Shown here: positions 17,841 to 26,716 of the stretch, one piece after another
How positions within the stretch are numbered: position 1 is the stretch's first letter
Layout: each line of letters starts with the position of its first letter
DNA from: Solirubrobacter deserti
GTDB lineage: Bacteria; Actinomycetota; Thermoleophilia; Solirubrobacterales; Solirubrobacteraceae
Assembly (NCBI RefSeq): GCF_003344625.1
Contig: NZ_QPKJ02000004.1
Span: 806,001-870,000, forward strand
DNA: 64,000 nt
Reading direction: 5' to 3'
Translations under genes and position numbers: made by a program
Notes under the pieces: generated by a model
Databases searched by the model: none
The model's input: the letters and a program-made list of their open reading frames with translations, nothing else
Told to the model about the DNA's origin: nothing

Positions 17841-18857
17841 ATGAAGGCCATGACTCAACTAACTTCGATCGAGATCTGCGCTGGGGCCGGAGGCCAGGCG
17901 CTCGGGGTCGAGCGGGCTGGATTCGAGCATCAAGTGCTTGTGGAGATCGACGCACACGCCGCCGAGACTCTGCGCATCAACCGGCCGAGGTGGAAGGTCA
18001 TCGGGCCTCGGGTAGGCGAGGCGGTACCGGTCGGCGGCACGCCGGGCGATGTGCGCGGCTTCTCGGCGTTGGAGTGGGAAGGGAAGGTCGATCTCTTGGC
18101 CGGCGGTGTTCCGTGCCCGCCGTTCAGTGCGGCCGGAAAGCAACTCGGAGCCGACGACGAACGCAACCTGTTTCCCGAAGCTCTGCGGCTTGTCGGCGAG
18201 TGCTGGCCGCGGGCGGTGCTGCTCGAGAACGTCCGGGGGCTCCTCGATCCGAAGTTCACCGCCTACCGCGCGGCTATCGACGACCAGCTGCGGCGCATGG
18301 GTTACGAACCCGCATGGCGGCTGTTGCAGGCTGCTGACTATGGTGTCCCCCAGCTGCGTCCGAGGACGATCCTGGTAGCGCTCCCGCCTGATCTTGCCTG
18401 GAACTTTCAGTGGCCAGCGCCGTCGGTCGTCAGGCCCCCGACTGTCGGCGACTGCTTGCACGACCTGATGGCGGCGAACGGCTGGGAAGGGGCCGATGCC
18501 TGGCGCACCAACGCAAGCCGCATCGCGCCGACGCTCGTTGGCGGGTCGAAGAAACATGGCGGCCCGGACCTCGGACCGACGAGAGCGAGGCGTGAGTGGG
18601 CAGCGATGGGCGTCGACGGCCGAGGAATCGCGGACTCCGCTCCAATGCCTGGGTTCAGTGAAATGCCTCGCCTCACCGTCCGCATGGCGGCCCGAATTCA
18701 GGGGTTCGACGACGACTGGGCGTTCGCCGGCCGCAAGACCGCTCAGTATCGACAGATCGGCAACGCGTTCCCGCCCCCTGTCGCTGAGGCAGTTGCACGG
18801 GAGATCGCGGCAGTCCTGAGAGACGCCGATGAGCGTCCAGGTCGCCGCGCTGCGTAG
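17841..18857 (+). CDS. C5-cytosine DNA methyltransferase, second copy (DrmMII-like position)
   Basis: The 338-aa protein starts at the ATG at 17841 (or 17850, which has GAAGG upstream). Motif I is EICAGAGGQALGVERAG, motif IV GGVPCPPFSAAG (Cys92), motif VI LLENVRG (Glu129), motif VIII QLRPRTILVAL and motif X GNAFPPPVAEAVA. It shares the target-recognition core PTLVGGSKKHGGPDLGPT with the copy at 15909. The two are therefore probable paralogues of the same specificity. The remaining sequence is clearly diverged, and this copy has an insertion (VGEAVPVGGTPGD) before motif IV. It opens the plus-strand arm carrying DrmA/DrmB-like genes, where class 2 DISARM has its C5 methyltransferase. Confidence 0.92.
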   Translation: MKAMTQLTSIEICAGAGGQALGVERAGFEHQVLVEIDAHAAETLRINRPRWKVIGPRVGEAVPVGGTPGDVRGFSALEWEGKVDLLAGGVPCPPFSAAGKQLGADDERNLFPEALRLVGECWPRAVLLENVRGLLDPKFTAYRAAIDDQLRRMGYEPAWRLLQAADYGVPQLRPRTILVALPPDLAWNFQWPAPSVVRPPTVGDCLHDLMAANGWEGADAWRTNASRIAPTLVGGSKKHGGPDLGPTRARREWAAMGVDGRGIADSAPMPGFSEMPRLTVRMAARIQGFDDDWAFAGRKTAQYRQIGNAFPPPVAEAVAREIAAVLRDADERPGRRAA

Positions 18858-19013
18858 CCCCACAGCGTCGGGGCACTGGTCGACCTCCACCTTTGTCGAG
18901 CGGTGCTCCACGCGCTGCTGCCTCGAGCGGATCGCCGTCGATGTCGAACGTTCGTCCGTATCGCCGTAGGAGGTTGACGTAGCTGTCAGGTCCGGCATAC
19001 CTTCCTCGACTTC

Positions 19014-20027
19014 GTGCAAGTGGTTGGCCGGTCTTCACCGAAAGTCTCAGATCTGTGGTTCCTGGGCGCCAAGGACGGCGACGGTCACGCACGCCGCACT
19101 CGGATCCCAGACTGGGCCGCCTTCATGGCGCACCTGGGCCGGGGCCTGGCCGGGGTGCCGGCGGGTCGACCGACGACGGCGGTCGTGTCAGTGCCGACCC
19201 GGGACTTTGCCGCGGTGTTCGCGGTTGCAGCGGCTGTACAGCGCTGCGATGAGCTCAGTCCGATGGCGCCTGACGATCTCGCGGCCCACGTTGAGGTGCT
19301 GCGCAACACGCCGCCCAAGACGCCAATCAAGTACTTCGGCCCGAAGGACAAGGTGTATGACGGGCGTTGGTGCGGCTTCGAACCGTCGCCTATCGACGGG
19401 CAGGAACTCATCTCCTTCCAGTTGCGGAGGAACGAGACCCGGAAGCTCCATGTTTCACATGCTCTGAAGGTCCGCCTAGCCGGTGAAGATGAAGCCGGCG
19501 AGACGCTTCAGGCACGAACGGTGCGGACGTCGCCGCTGCTCCGGGCTCTGGTCGGCGACTCCGCAGCGCTCACGTTCGCGACCACCAAGCGCTGCGATGT
19601 CGTGCTTGTCAGCACGCTGGCCGCTGTGGAGACAGAGTTCTGCGATGAGCCGTTGCTGCCAAGTGGCGGACCTGAAGAGGCTCGATCAGGGGTCTTGCAG
19701 AACATCGCACGCGTCCAGCAGTTCCGGGACGCCCACCGCTTCTATCGCGCCGTCGCGGTCCCGTCGTCGGTGGAGCCGACGCCGGCTCACCGAGAGCTCG
19801 CCCCGAAACTCGCCGTTCTGGACGGCGGTCGCGCTTTCCTCCGCTACAGGCACCTCTGGCCTACAGCTCACAAGCTCGTCGTGCTCGACCGCTCGACGAT
19901 TAGCGCGGAAGACGCTTGCGCCGAACTCGCACAGGACATGGCCTACGCCCAGCCGGACACAGAACTCGCTTGGCGTCTCGTGGTCCCGGACGGCATCGAG
20001 TTCGTGGCATTTGCGGAGGTGGCGTGA
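19014..20027 (+). CDS. Unknown protein of the DISARM-like operon, 337 aa
   Basis: I do not recognise this family. The frame is closed upstream by a TGA at 18975, so the start is the GTG at 19014 or a nearby codon; no good Shine-Dalgarno is visible. The N-terminal half contains PTTAVVSVPTRDFAAVFAVAAAV, suggesting an alpha/beta fold. Later segments include CDVVLVSTLAAVETEF and HKLVVLDRSTISAEDAC, which look like alternating strands and helices of a Rossmann-like or helicase-lobe-like domain without a Walker motif. Its stop overlaps the next start (GTGA at 20024-20027), so it is translated with that gene. A sensor or nuclease-accessory role is possible but unsupported. Confidence 0.65.
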   Translation: MQVVGRSSPKVSDLWFLGAKDGDGHARRTRIPDWAAFMAHLGRGLAGVPAGRPTTAVVSVPTRDFAAVFAVAAAVQRCDELSPMAPDDLAAHVEVLRNTPPKTPIKYFGPKDKVYDGRWCGFEPSPIDGQELISFQLRRNETRKLHVSHALKVRLAGEDEAGETLQARTVRTSPLLRALVGDSAALTFATTKRCDVVLVSTLAAVETEFCDEPLLPSGGPEEARSGVLQNIARVQQFRDAHRFYRAVAVPSSVEPTPAHRELAPKLAVLDGGRAFLRYRHLWPTAHKLVVLDRSTISAEDACAELAQDMAYAQPDTELAWRLVVPDGIEFVAFAEVA

Positions 20028-21526
20028 CTCTCTTCACCGCAGACGGGTTGCACAAGCTCGCAAGGACATGGACAGGGCGCCAGGCGATCATCGAGAACCC
20101 GACCATCGAAGAGTTCTCGTCTCAGATCCAGTTGCTGCTCCGCTCCGTCGGAGACGAAGCGTCTGAGGGATACTGGGCGAGCATCGCCCGTCCGCTGCGC
20201 GCGCTGCGCTGGCGATTGGCTACGGTTCCGCTGCCGGTGAACTCCCGCGCGATTGACGTCCAGGCCGTGGCGGACGCCGTCCTGCCGCGCCTGCGCCGTG
20301 CACCCGAGGTCGCGCCCGATCACTCGCAGCTCGCGCTTACCGTCGCCGACACGCTTGAGCACCTGTGGGCCTGCGGGGACGACCCGCTCGGCGACGCCGT
20401 TTCCGGCCAGATCTGGCGCCGGGAGGGTGCCGCGATCTTGCTCGTCGATGGCCGTCACGCCGGCGCCGTCGGTGAAGCTTTTCCGGGAACGCCCGTGTTG
20501 ACCGCGGCGGAGCTGAGCCGCACGACTGCGAGCGACGTTGTGGCCGTCGGACCCTCAGCGTGGTTCCCCAGCCGGGTACTACGAGCTCCGCGCGCGGAGC
20601 GGTTTGTCTTCGTGCGTTTCGGGTGGCTTCGCGACCGCGGTCCCGAGCTTGATCTTGTGGACGGCAGCGAGAAGCGAGTCCGCCAGGCACTAGAGGAGGC
20701 TCCGGCGCGGGAGCCTCGACCCGGGCGGTCGTTGGTCGACGCCGCTGATGTCGTTCCTCGCATCGAGTGGAGTGCGGTGACCCGAGCGGCCCGGCACAGC
20801 GATGTTGAAGGCTGGGGGGAACCAGTCGAAGCAGCCTTGTTCGTGCTGGCGTCCGGGCAGGGCGTCTATTTCGAAAGCCGGGACGGCGCGCGAGCGAACG
20901 TAGCGGAGGTCGACGAGGAGCTCCTCGTCCACCAGTCCCTGGTGTCAGAGCTCGTTCCCGGCGACTTCTTGGTAGTGCGGACAGAGGGTGATGAGAACTA
21001 CGTCCGCAACTATGCGGACAGGCTCCTCGGGACAGAAGCCGCGCATCTCCGGCGGCTTCAGCAGCGGCTCAAGGGTGCCCTCAACGCTGAGCTTAATGAG
21101 GCTGGCGTTGCGCTGGTCGCGAGGAAGCTCCGGCGCCTCGGCAGCACTATCGCCTCTGAGGCCAACGTCCGGCGGTGGGCTGACCCGACGAGCATCAAGA
21201 CGCGGGATTACAGCGACTTCGCCGCGATCTGCTCTCTTGTCGGAGAGGCGAACGCGGAGGCGTTGTGGGACGCCATGGGCAAGATCGCGAAGGCCCATAC
21301 CAAGGCCGGGAACGAAATCCGGCGGCTGCTCCTCGCAGAACTACAAGAGGCAAACCTCACCACTCTCTTGCAAAACGGCTGGGACGACTATGAGGTTGAG
21401 GAGATTGACGGGGAAGGAACTCTTCGCGTGGCCCGCATCACCGGTCGCGCTCCGGACCTCGCCGCCGTCCCACGAAGCCGGCTCCGCAGGGTCTTCGAGA
21501 TCGAAGGTGACCTGTGGCTCGGATGA
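20024..21526 (+). CDS. Unknown protein of the DISARM-like operon, 500 aa (C-terminus tentatively DrmE-like)
   Basis: The GTG at 20024 overlaps the upstream stop. The N-terminal 250 residues look like an alpha/beta domain (AILLVDGRHAGAVGEAFPGTP; SDVVAVGPSAWFPSRVL). The C-terminal 200 residues carry a conserved-looking all-alpha pattern: LVPGDFLVVRTEGDENYVRNYADRLLG in part, then NVRRWADPTSIKTRD and KIAKAHTKAGNEIRRLLL. From memory this pattern resembles the C-terminal region of DISARM DrmE and related defence proteins. I hold that loosely, since no alignment was possible. Its stop overlaps the helicase start (ATGA at 21523-21526). Operon logic places it as a core subunit of the system. Confidence 0.6.
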   Translation: MTLFTADGLHKLARTWTGRQAIIENPTIEEFSSQIQLLLRSVGDEASEGYWASIARPLRALRWRLATVPLPVNSRAIDVQAVADAVLPRLRRAPEVAPDHSQLALTVADTLEHLWACGDDPLGDAVSGQIWRREGAAILLVDGRHAGAVGEAFPGTPVLTAAELSRTTASDVVAVGPSAWFPSRVLRAPRAERFVFVRFGWLRDRGPELDLVDGSEKRVRQALEEAPAREPRPGRSLVDAADVVPRIEWSAVTRAARHSDVEGWGEPVEAALFVLASGQGVYFESRDGARANVAEVDEELLVHQSLVSELVPGDFLVVRTEGDENYVRNYADRLLGTEAAHLRRLQQRLKGALNAELNEAGVALVARKLRRLGSTIASEANVRRWADPTSIKTRDYSDFAAICSLVGEANAEALWDAMGKIAKAHTKAGNEIRRLLLAELQEANLTTLLQNGWDDYEVEEIDGEGTLRVARITGRAPDLAAVPRSRLRRVFEIEGDLWLG

Positions 21527-23229
21527 TCCCTGCTGCTATCGGCCCGGATACCGCGAGCCCGGGCGAGCAAGAGCTCTTCCGGCGCTTCCGTGACGACCCA
21601 GCCACGGAAGGATGGACCGTCCTGCACTCGTTCAATCTGCCGCGGCACATCAGCCAGATGCGTGGAGAAGCGGACTTCGTGGTGATCGCGCCGGGCCTCG
21701 GGATGCTGTGCCTCGAGGTAAAAGCTCACCGGCGAGTGTCAAGGGAAGCGGACGGCCGTTGGCGCCTAGGGAACGACCCCCTCACGACGCGGAGTCCCTT
21801 CAAGCAGGCCGAGGACAACATGTACTCGCTGCTCCGCGTGCTCAGAGAGCGGCGCCGCGCTGAAGCCGATGCGGTCATCGCCTGGGCAGCGGTCGCGTTC
21901 ACGCACGTCGATTTCCGCGAACCCGCTGTCGAGTGGAACGAATGGGAGGTCATCGACAACCGCGACTTGCGGCGTGCGTCCATTGGGGAGCTTGTGACGC
22001 GGGTGCTCGCTAAAGCGCGCGCCTGTCTGCCGCACAAGGCCATCGAAGGCGTCCCGAGCCGGCGCGAGTGTGACGTTATCGTGGCGGCACTGCGCCCCGC
22101 GTTCGAAGTGGCCCAGCCGGCCGCTCGTCGCCGGGACGAAGCCGCGGCGGAGCTCCTCTCCTACACGGAGGAGCAATACGCCGCCCTCGACGGAATGAGC
22201 CGCAACCCCCGCGTCGTGTTCGAAGGGCCTGCGGGGACTGGCAAGACGCTACTCGCGCTTGAAGCCGCGCGCCGCGCCTCCGCGGAGGGCGAACGCGTCT
22301 TGCTGGTTTGCTTCAACCGCCTTCTCGGGGCTTGGATCTCCGAGCAGGCGAAGGAGCTGACCGGAGTCACTGCAGGAACGTTGCACACCCACATGCTTCG
22401 CGCGGCCGGAGCCGTCCAACCTCAGGCGGCCACCGAGGCGTGGTTCCGGGATGAGCTCCCCGACCTCGCGGTGTCTGCGCTCCTCGAGCAAGACGGCGGC
22501 GGGACATACGACCGGCTGGTGGTCGATGAAGCCCAGGACTTGTTGCGTGATACGTACCTCGACTTCCTGGACTTGCGACTCGCCGGCGGATTGTCGTCGG
22601 GGCGCTGGACATTCTTCGGCGACTTCGAGCGGCAGGCGCTCTTCGACGCGGCGAATGTGAGTCTCGACGAGTTCCTTGCTGCACGGAGTTCCATCCCCGT
22701 CTACGCGCTGCGAGCAAACTGCCGGAATACGCCGCGCATCGCTCGCTGGGTGACGATGCTGTCCGAGCTGACTCCCGCCTATGCGGCAGTTCGCCGTCCT
22801 GATGGTGGGCCCGCGCCCCGGGTTCGCTACTTCACCGGCGCCGACGACGAGGCGCAGGAAGTGCAGGCGGTCCTGGCAGAGCTCTACGCTGCGGGCGCCG
22901 AGGGCCGCGACATCGTGCTTCTCTCTCCTGTCCGCGACTGCGTCGCGAAACGCCTGCCCTCCCCTTGGAAGGACCGCCTTCAGCCCTACGGGCAGGATCG
23001 GGGCCGTAATCTCATCGGCTACGCGACGGTTCAAGCCTTCAAAGGGCTTGAAGCGCCGATTGTCCTCGTCACGGACATCACTGAAGTCCACGGCGACCGT
23101 GCGCGGTCGCTGTTCTACACCGCGACGACGAGGCCGACCGAGCAGCTTCACGTCTTCGCGGACGCCGTACTCCGCGACGAGATCCTAGACCTCATGGACC
23201 GCTTCAATGCGGAGGAGCCTCATGCCTGA
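21523..23229 (+). CDS. NERD domain - SF1 (UvrD-like) helicase
   Basis: The 568-aa protein starts at the ATG at 21523 that overlaps the upstream stop; a GTG at 21514 is also possible. Residues 10-110 are a NERD nuclease-like domain: GEQELFRRF, GEADFVVIAPGLGMLCLEVKAH, with the D...E-x-K restriction-fold core intact. An SF1 motor follows. It has GPAGTGKT near residue 237, LVVDEAQDLL near 330, RANCRNTPRIARW near 400, VQAFKGLEAPIVLV near 505 and FYTATTRPTEQLHV near 530. Unwinding coupled to nuclease activity is the likely biochemistry. Canonical DISARM does not include this gene, so it is an added component here. Confidence 0.88.
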   Translation: MIPAAIGPDTASPGEQELFRRFRDDPATEGWTVLHSFNLPRHISQMRGEADFVVIAPGLGMLCLEVKAHRRVSREADGRWRLGNDPLTTRSPFKQAEDNMYSLLRVLRERRRAEADAVIAWAAVAFTHVDFREPAVEWNEWEVIDNRDLRRASIGELVTRVLAKARACLPHKAIEGVPSRRECDVIVAALRPAFEVAQPAARRRDEAAAELLSYTEEQYAALDGMSRNPRVVFEGPAGTGKTLLALEAARRASAEGERVLLVCFNRLLGAWISEQAKELTGVTAGTLHTHMLRAAGAVQPQAATEAWFRDELPDLAVSALLEQDGGGTYDRLVVDEAQDLLRDTYLDFLDLRLAGGLSSGRWTFFGDFERQALFDAANVSLDEFLAARSSIPVYALRANCRNTPRIARWVTMLSELTPAYAAVRRPDGGPAPRVRYFTGADDEAQEVQAVLAELYAAGAEGRDIVLLSPVRDCVAKRLPSPWKDRLQPYGQDRGRNLIGYATVQAFKGLEAPIVLVTDITEVHGDRARSLFYTATTRPTEQLHVFADAVLRDEILDLMDRFNAEEPHA

Positions 23230-26200
23230 CTTCATCGGGGCGAGGGAACGCCTGCTCGCCGCTTTGCGTGCCGAGCTCGTAGGGCCCTCACCGGCCGGTA
23301 AGGAGATCAACTGCGCGGGTGAGCTCGTGTTCGACACGCCGCAGGCCGCGTCAGGTCCATACCGGCAGGCCGGAACAGGGGAAGAGATCCTGACCGGGGA
23401 TCGGCCCGGCAAGCGCTACGGGGTGGGCGTCCTGTACCCGATCGGATTGGAACTCGAAGCCGATCCCGGCAAGAGCCCCGCTGAGGACGACACGCTCGAC
23501 GCCACCGCGGCCAGCGGCGCCGAAGAGGACGCGCTCGATGTCGCCGAAACCGAGGCGATCGCCGATAAAGACCGGGACGACGACACGGATCGGCTCACAG
23601 CTCGGCGGGCGATCGCCCGGGAAGCCGCCGACGACGATCTGCCGTTGACGACCGCCAACGGCTTCCGCCCGAGCAGCCTTGGGCTGAGTTTCGTATGCGA
23701 TCTCTCGGACGCGGATCACCTCGAGGTCGTGTTGTCCGGTGCTCGCTATCGCAGCAAGGACATCGCCATCCGCTCGACAGGCGCTCGCTGGACCTGGTGG
23801 CTGCGCGAGCCCTTCACGATCTCGGCGCGCTTTCCGCGCGCGTCGCTCGCCGCAGGCCGCGGGATGGTCCCGGCTGACGTGCAGAACGATGACCTCCCTG
23901 AGGGGATCGCTCTTGACCTCGCGGCTTTCACCAGGCCGCTCGGTGATGACCGGTACCTGCTTACGGTCAGCGCCGTCAACCGCTCAAGCGCGAAAGCGCC
24001 CGACAGTGCGTCGATCTTCCAGGTCCAGCTCGCCTGCAAGGCCGGCGGCGCGGCCATCTTCTGCCCGTACGAAGAGCGCCAGCGAGTCGGTGACGACCCT
24101 GAGCTGGCCTCCCTCGCTCTGCTGTACCGGGATGTGCCGGCCTTCGCCATCGGGCATGGCTGCTCTGCTGATTGGACGGCGCCGGAGGGAAGCCACCGGG
24201 CCACGGAAGTGCTGACGGCCGCGCTGCCCGAGGTGGAACTCCCGAGCACGACGCCGGAGATCAGAGACGACGAGGGAAACACAATCGCGGTTCCTATGGC
24301 GCCGCTCGCGGGGATCGTCGCTGACGACGACGGGGTGAAATCCCTCCGGGACATCGTGGCCGGCTACACGGCTTGGATCGAGACGCAAGAGGCTCGCATC
24401 GACGACGTCTCTGAGCACCGGGACGCAGCCGTGGAGCACATGCGACTGTGCCGTGAGGCGTGCGACCGGATGAAGGACGGCATCGACTTCCTCGTCTCGG
24501 GCACGGACCCGCTGGCGGCAGAAGCGTTTCGCCTCGCGAACTGGGCCATGCTGCTGCAACAACAGCGCAGCGGTCATGCACTACGGGAGACGATCTACGA
24601 CCGCAAGGCCAAGCGGATACGGATCGAAGGCGGCTTCACGCCGCGGACCGAAGGGCGCGGAACCTGGCGTCCTTTCCAGATCGCGTTCGTCCTCGCTTGC
24701 CTCCGCTCGACCGCGCAGGGAACGGCCCCAGACCGAGGGGTCGTCGAGCTCATCTTCTTCCCGACGGGTGGAGGCAAGACCGAGGCGTACCTCGCGCTCA
24801 CCGCATTCTCGATTTTCTACCGCCGGCTCCGGGACGGAAACGACACGGGCGTGGACGTCCTGATGCGTTACACGCTGCGCCTGCTCACGGCGCAGCAGTT
24901 CCAACGAGCTTCGGCCCTGATTTGCGCGATGGAGCACGTCCGCAAGCAGCGCGCCGAGTCGCTGGGCAGCCACGAGATCTCGATCGGAGTATGGCTCGGC
25001 GCGTCCGTCACACCCAATTCGCGCCGCGACGCAGTTGCCGCGCTACGCAAGCTCAATCGCGACGGCACTGGGGAGAACCCATTCATCCTGCTCCGCTGCC
25101 CCTGGTGCGCCGCGCAGATGGGCCCGATCAAGGCGTCGAAGGAAGGTCGCCCGGTTAGGACGGAGCCGAAAATCGCCGGATACGTTGAACGCGAGGAGTC
25201 CGTCGGCCTGAGATGCCCGGACGGGACGTGCGAGTTCCACAAGGGCCTGCCCGTCTATGTCATCGACGAAGACGTGTACGAGCGTAGACCCTCGCTCGTC
25301 ATCGGCACGGTCGATAAGTTCGCCATGCTGGCGTTCCGTCCGGAGGCACGGCGCCTGTTCGGATTGATCGCCGGCGGCGACCGCGAAGTAAGCCCACCGA
25401 ACCTGATCGTCCAAGACGAGCTGCACCTGATCTCCGGCCCGCTTGGCTCGATGGTCGGCTTGTACGAAACGGTGATCCAGGAGCTCGCAACAGACCGCCG
25501 GAGCGATGAGCCGGTAGCGCCGAAGATCGTCGGCTCAACTGCCACGATCCGCCGGTATGAGAAGCAGGTCTGCGACCTGTACGCGCGAGACGAAGTCGCC
25601 CTGTTTCCGCCTCGTGGTCTGGATGCCGGCGACTCGTACTTCGCGAGCTACGCGCGCGACGAGGAGGGGAAGCTAGAACGTGGCCGCGTATACGTGGGCA
25701 TCCACGGGGCTGGCCTTGGCTCCGTGCAGACTGCGCAGGTCCGCACATTCACCACCCTGCTGCAGGCTGCCTACATGCTCGAGGCTGACGTCCGGGATCC
25801 CTGGTGGACCCTGCTCGTGTTCTTCAACTCGCTACGTGAGCTCGGGACGTCGGTCTCGCTGCTGCAGTCGGACATACCGGACTATTTCCGCGTTGTTGCC
25901 AAACGGCTCGGCCTCGACTCCGCGGAGGTCCGGCGCATCTGGCGCGACACGGAGCTGACCGGCCGCCTCCGCAACGACGAGGTGCCTGCCGCGATTGAAG
26001 AGCTCGAGGTGCGCTACACGGAGGAAGCGAACCGCGCCGTGGATGTCTGCCTCGCCTCCAACATCGTGGAGGTTGGCGTCGACATCGACCGCCTGTCGCT
26101 GATGTCGGTCGTGGGCCAGCCGAAAACAACCGCGCAATACATCCAGGCCACCGGCCGCGTGGGTCGCAGCTGGTGGGAGCGCCCTGGGCTTGTCGCGACG

Positions 26201-26716
26201 ATTTACAGCGCTTCCAAACCCCGCGACAGGTCTCATTTCGAGAAGTTCCGCTCGTACCACGAGCGGCTGTATGCCCAAGTCGAGCCAACCAGTGTGACGC
26301 CGTTCGCGCCACCGGTGCTCGACCGGGCGCTGCACGCCGTGATCGTTGCTTATGTCCGGCAGCTCGCGCACGACGGCACGGGCCCCCGGCCAGTTCCCGA
26401 CGACCTGCTCGAAGCCGCGCGGCAACTCCTGCAGGACCGCGTCGACCACGTAGACCCGGACGAATCGGAGCAGCTTGCGGCTGTTTTCGCCAAGCGCGCT
26501 GAGCAGTGGCGCAAGTGGGGCTACTCGGACTGGCTTGCCGACAACGACTCAGAGGACTACGCGCTACTGCGGTACGCGGGCAGCTACGCCAGCCGTGAGG
26601 AGCAACTGCTGTCGTGGGCTGTCCCGACGTCGCTTCGCAACGTAGATGCCGAATGCCGAGCGGAGGTCACGCAGGCCTACCTGCTGGCCGCGGAATACGA
26701 GAGGGACCGGGCCTGA
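23222..26716 (+). CDS. drmA: DrmA-like helicase (DISARM)
   Basis: The 1164-aa protein starts at the ATG at 23222, with GGAGG six bases upstream, overlapping the previous gene by 8 bp. Helicase motifs are FFPTGGGKTEAYLAL (near residue 515), VQDELHLISGPLG (DExH box, near 730), VGSTATI (near 770) and QATGRVGRSWWERPG (near 980). A zinc-finger-like insert with CPWC and CPDGTC lies between motifs I and II. An acidic region of about 60 residues follows the N-domain. Length, DELHLISGPLG and TVDKFAMLAF are features I associate with DrmA. In DISARM, DrmA works with DrmB to sense and load on unmodified invading DNA. DrmB-like follows with a 1-bp overlap. Confidence 0.85.
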   Translation: MPDFIGARERLLAALRAELVGPSPAGKEINCAGELVFDTPQAASGPYRQAGTGEEILTGDRPGKRYGVGVLYPIGLELEADPGKSPAEDDTLDATAASGAEEDALDVAETEAIADKDRDDDTDRLTARRAIAREAADDDLPLTTANGFRPSSLGLSFVCDLSDADHLEVVLSGARYRSKDIAIRSTGARWTWWLREPFTISARFPRASLAAGRGMVPADVQNDDLPEGIALDLAAFTRPLGDDRYLLTVSAVNRSSAKAPDSASIFQVQLACKAGGAAIFCPYEERQRVGDDPELASLALLYRDVPAFAIGHGCSADWTAPEGSHRATEVLTAALPEVELPSTTPEIRDDEGNTIAVPMAPLAGIVADDDGVKSLRDIVAGYTAWIETQEARIDDVSEHRDAAVEHMRLCREACDRMKDGIDFLVSGTDPLAAEAFRLANWAMLLQQQRSGHALRETIYDRKAKRIRIEGGFTPRTEGRGTWRPFQIAFVLACLRSTAQGTAPDRGVVELIFFPTGGGKTEAYLALTAFSIFYRRLRDGNDTGVDVLMRYTLRLLTAQQFQRASALICAMEHVRKQRAESLGSHEISIGVWLGASVTPNSRRDAVAALRKLNRDGTGENPFILLRCPWCAAQMGPIKASKEGRPVRTEPKIAGYVEREESVGLRCPDGTCEFHKGLPVYVIDEDVYERRPSLVIGTVDKFAMLAFRPEARRLFGLIAGGDREVSPPNLIVQDELHLISGPLGSMVGLYETVIQELATDRRSDEPVAPKIVGSTATIRRYEKQVCDLYARDEVALFPPRGLDAGDSYFASYARDEEGKLERGRVYVGIHGAGLGSVQTAQVRTFTTLLQAAYMLEADVRDPWWTLLVFFNSLRELGTSVSLLQSDIPDYFRVVAKRLGLDSAEVRRIWRDTELTGRLRNDEVPAAIEELEVRYTEEANRAVDVCLASNIVEVGVDIDRLSLMSVVGQPKTTAQYIQATGRVGRSWWERPGLVATIYSASKPRDRSHFEKFRSYHERLYAQVEPTSVTPFAPPVLDRALHAVIVAYVRQLAHDGTGPRPVPDDLLEAARQLLQDRVDHVDPDESEQLAAVFAKRAEQWRKWGYSDWLADNDSEDYALLRYAGSYASREEQLLSWAVPTSLRNVDAECRAEVTQAYLLAAEYERDRA

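Noticed and set aside
18880..19000. Minus-strand stretch reading GPDSYVNLLRRYGRTFDIDG in the gap after the second methyltransferase
   Set aside because: It looks protein-like over about 35 codons but has no clear start, and the flanking frame is poor. It may be a gene remnant; too weak to annotate.
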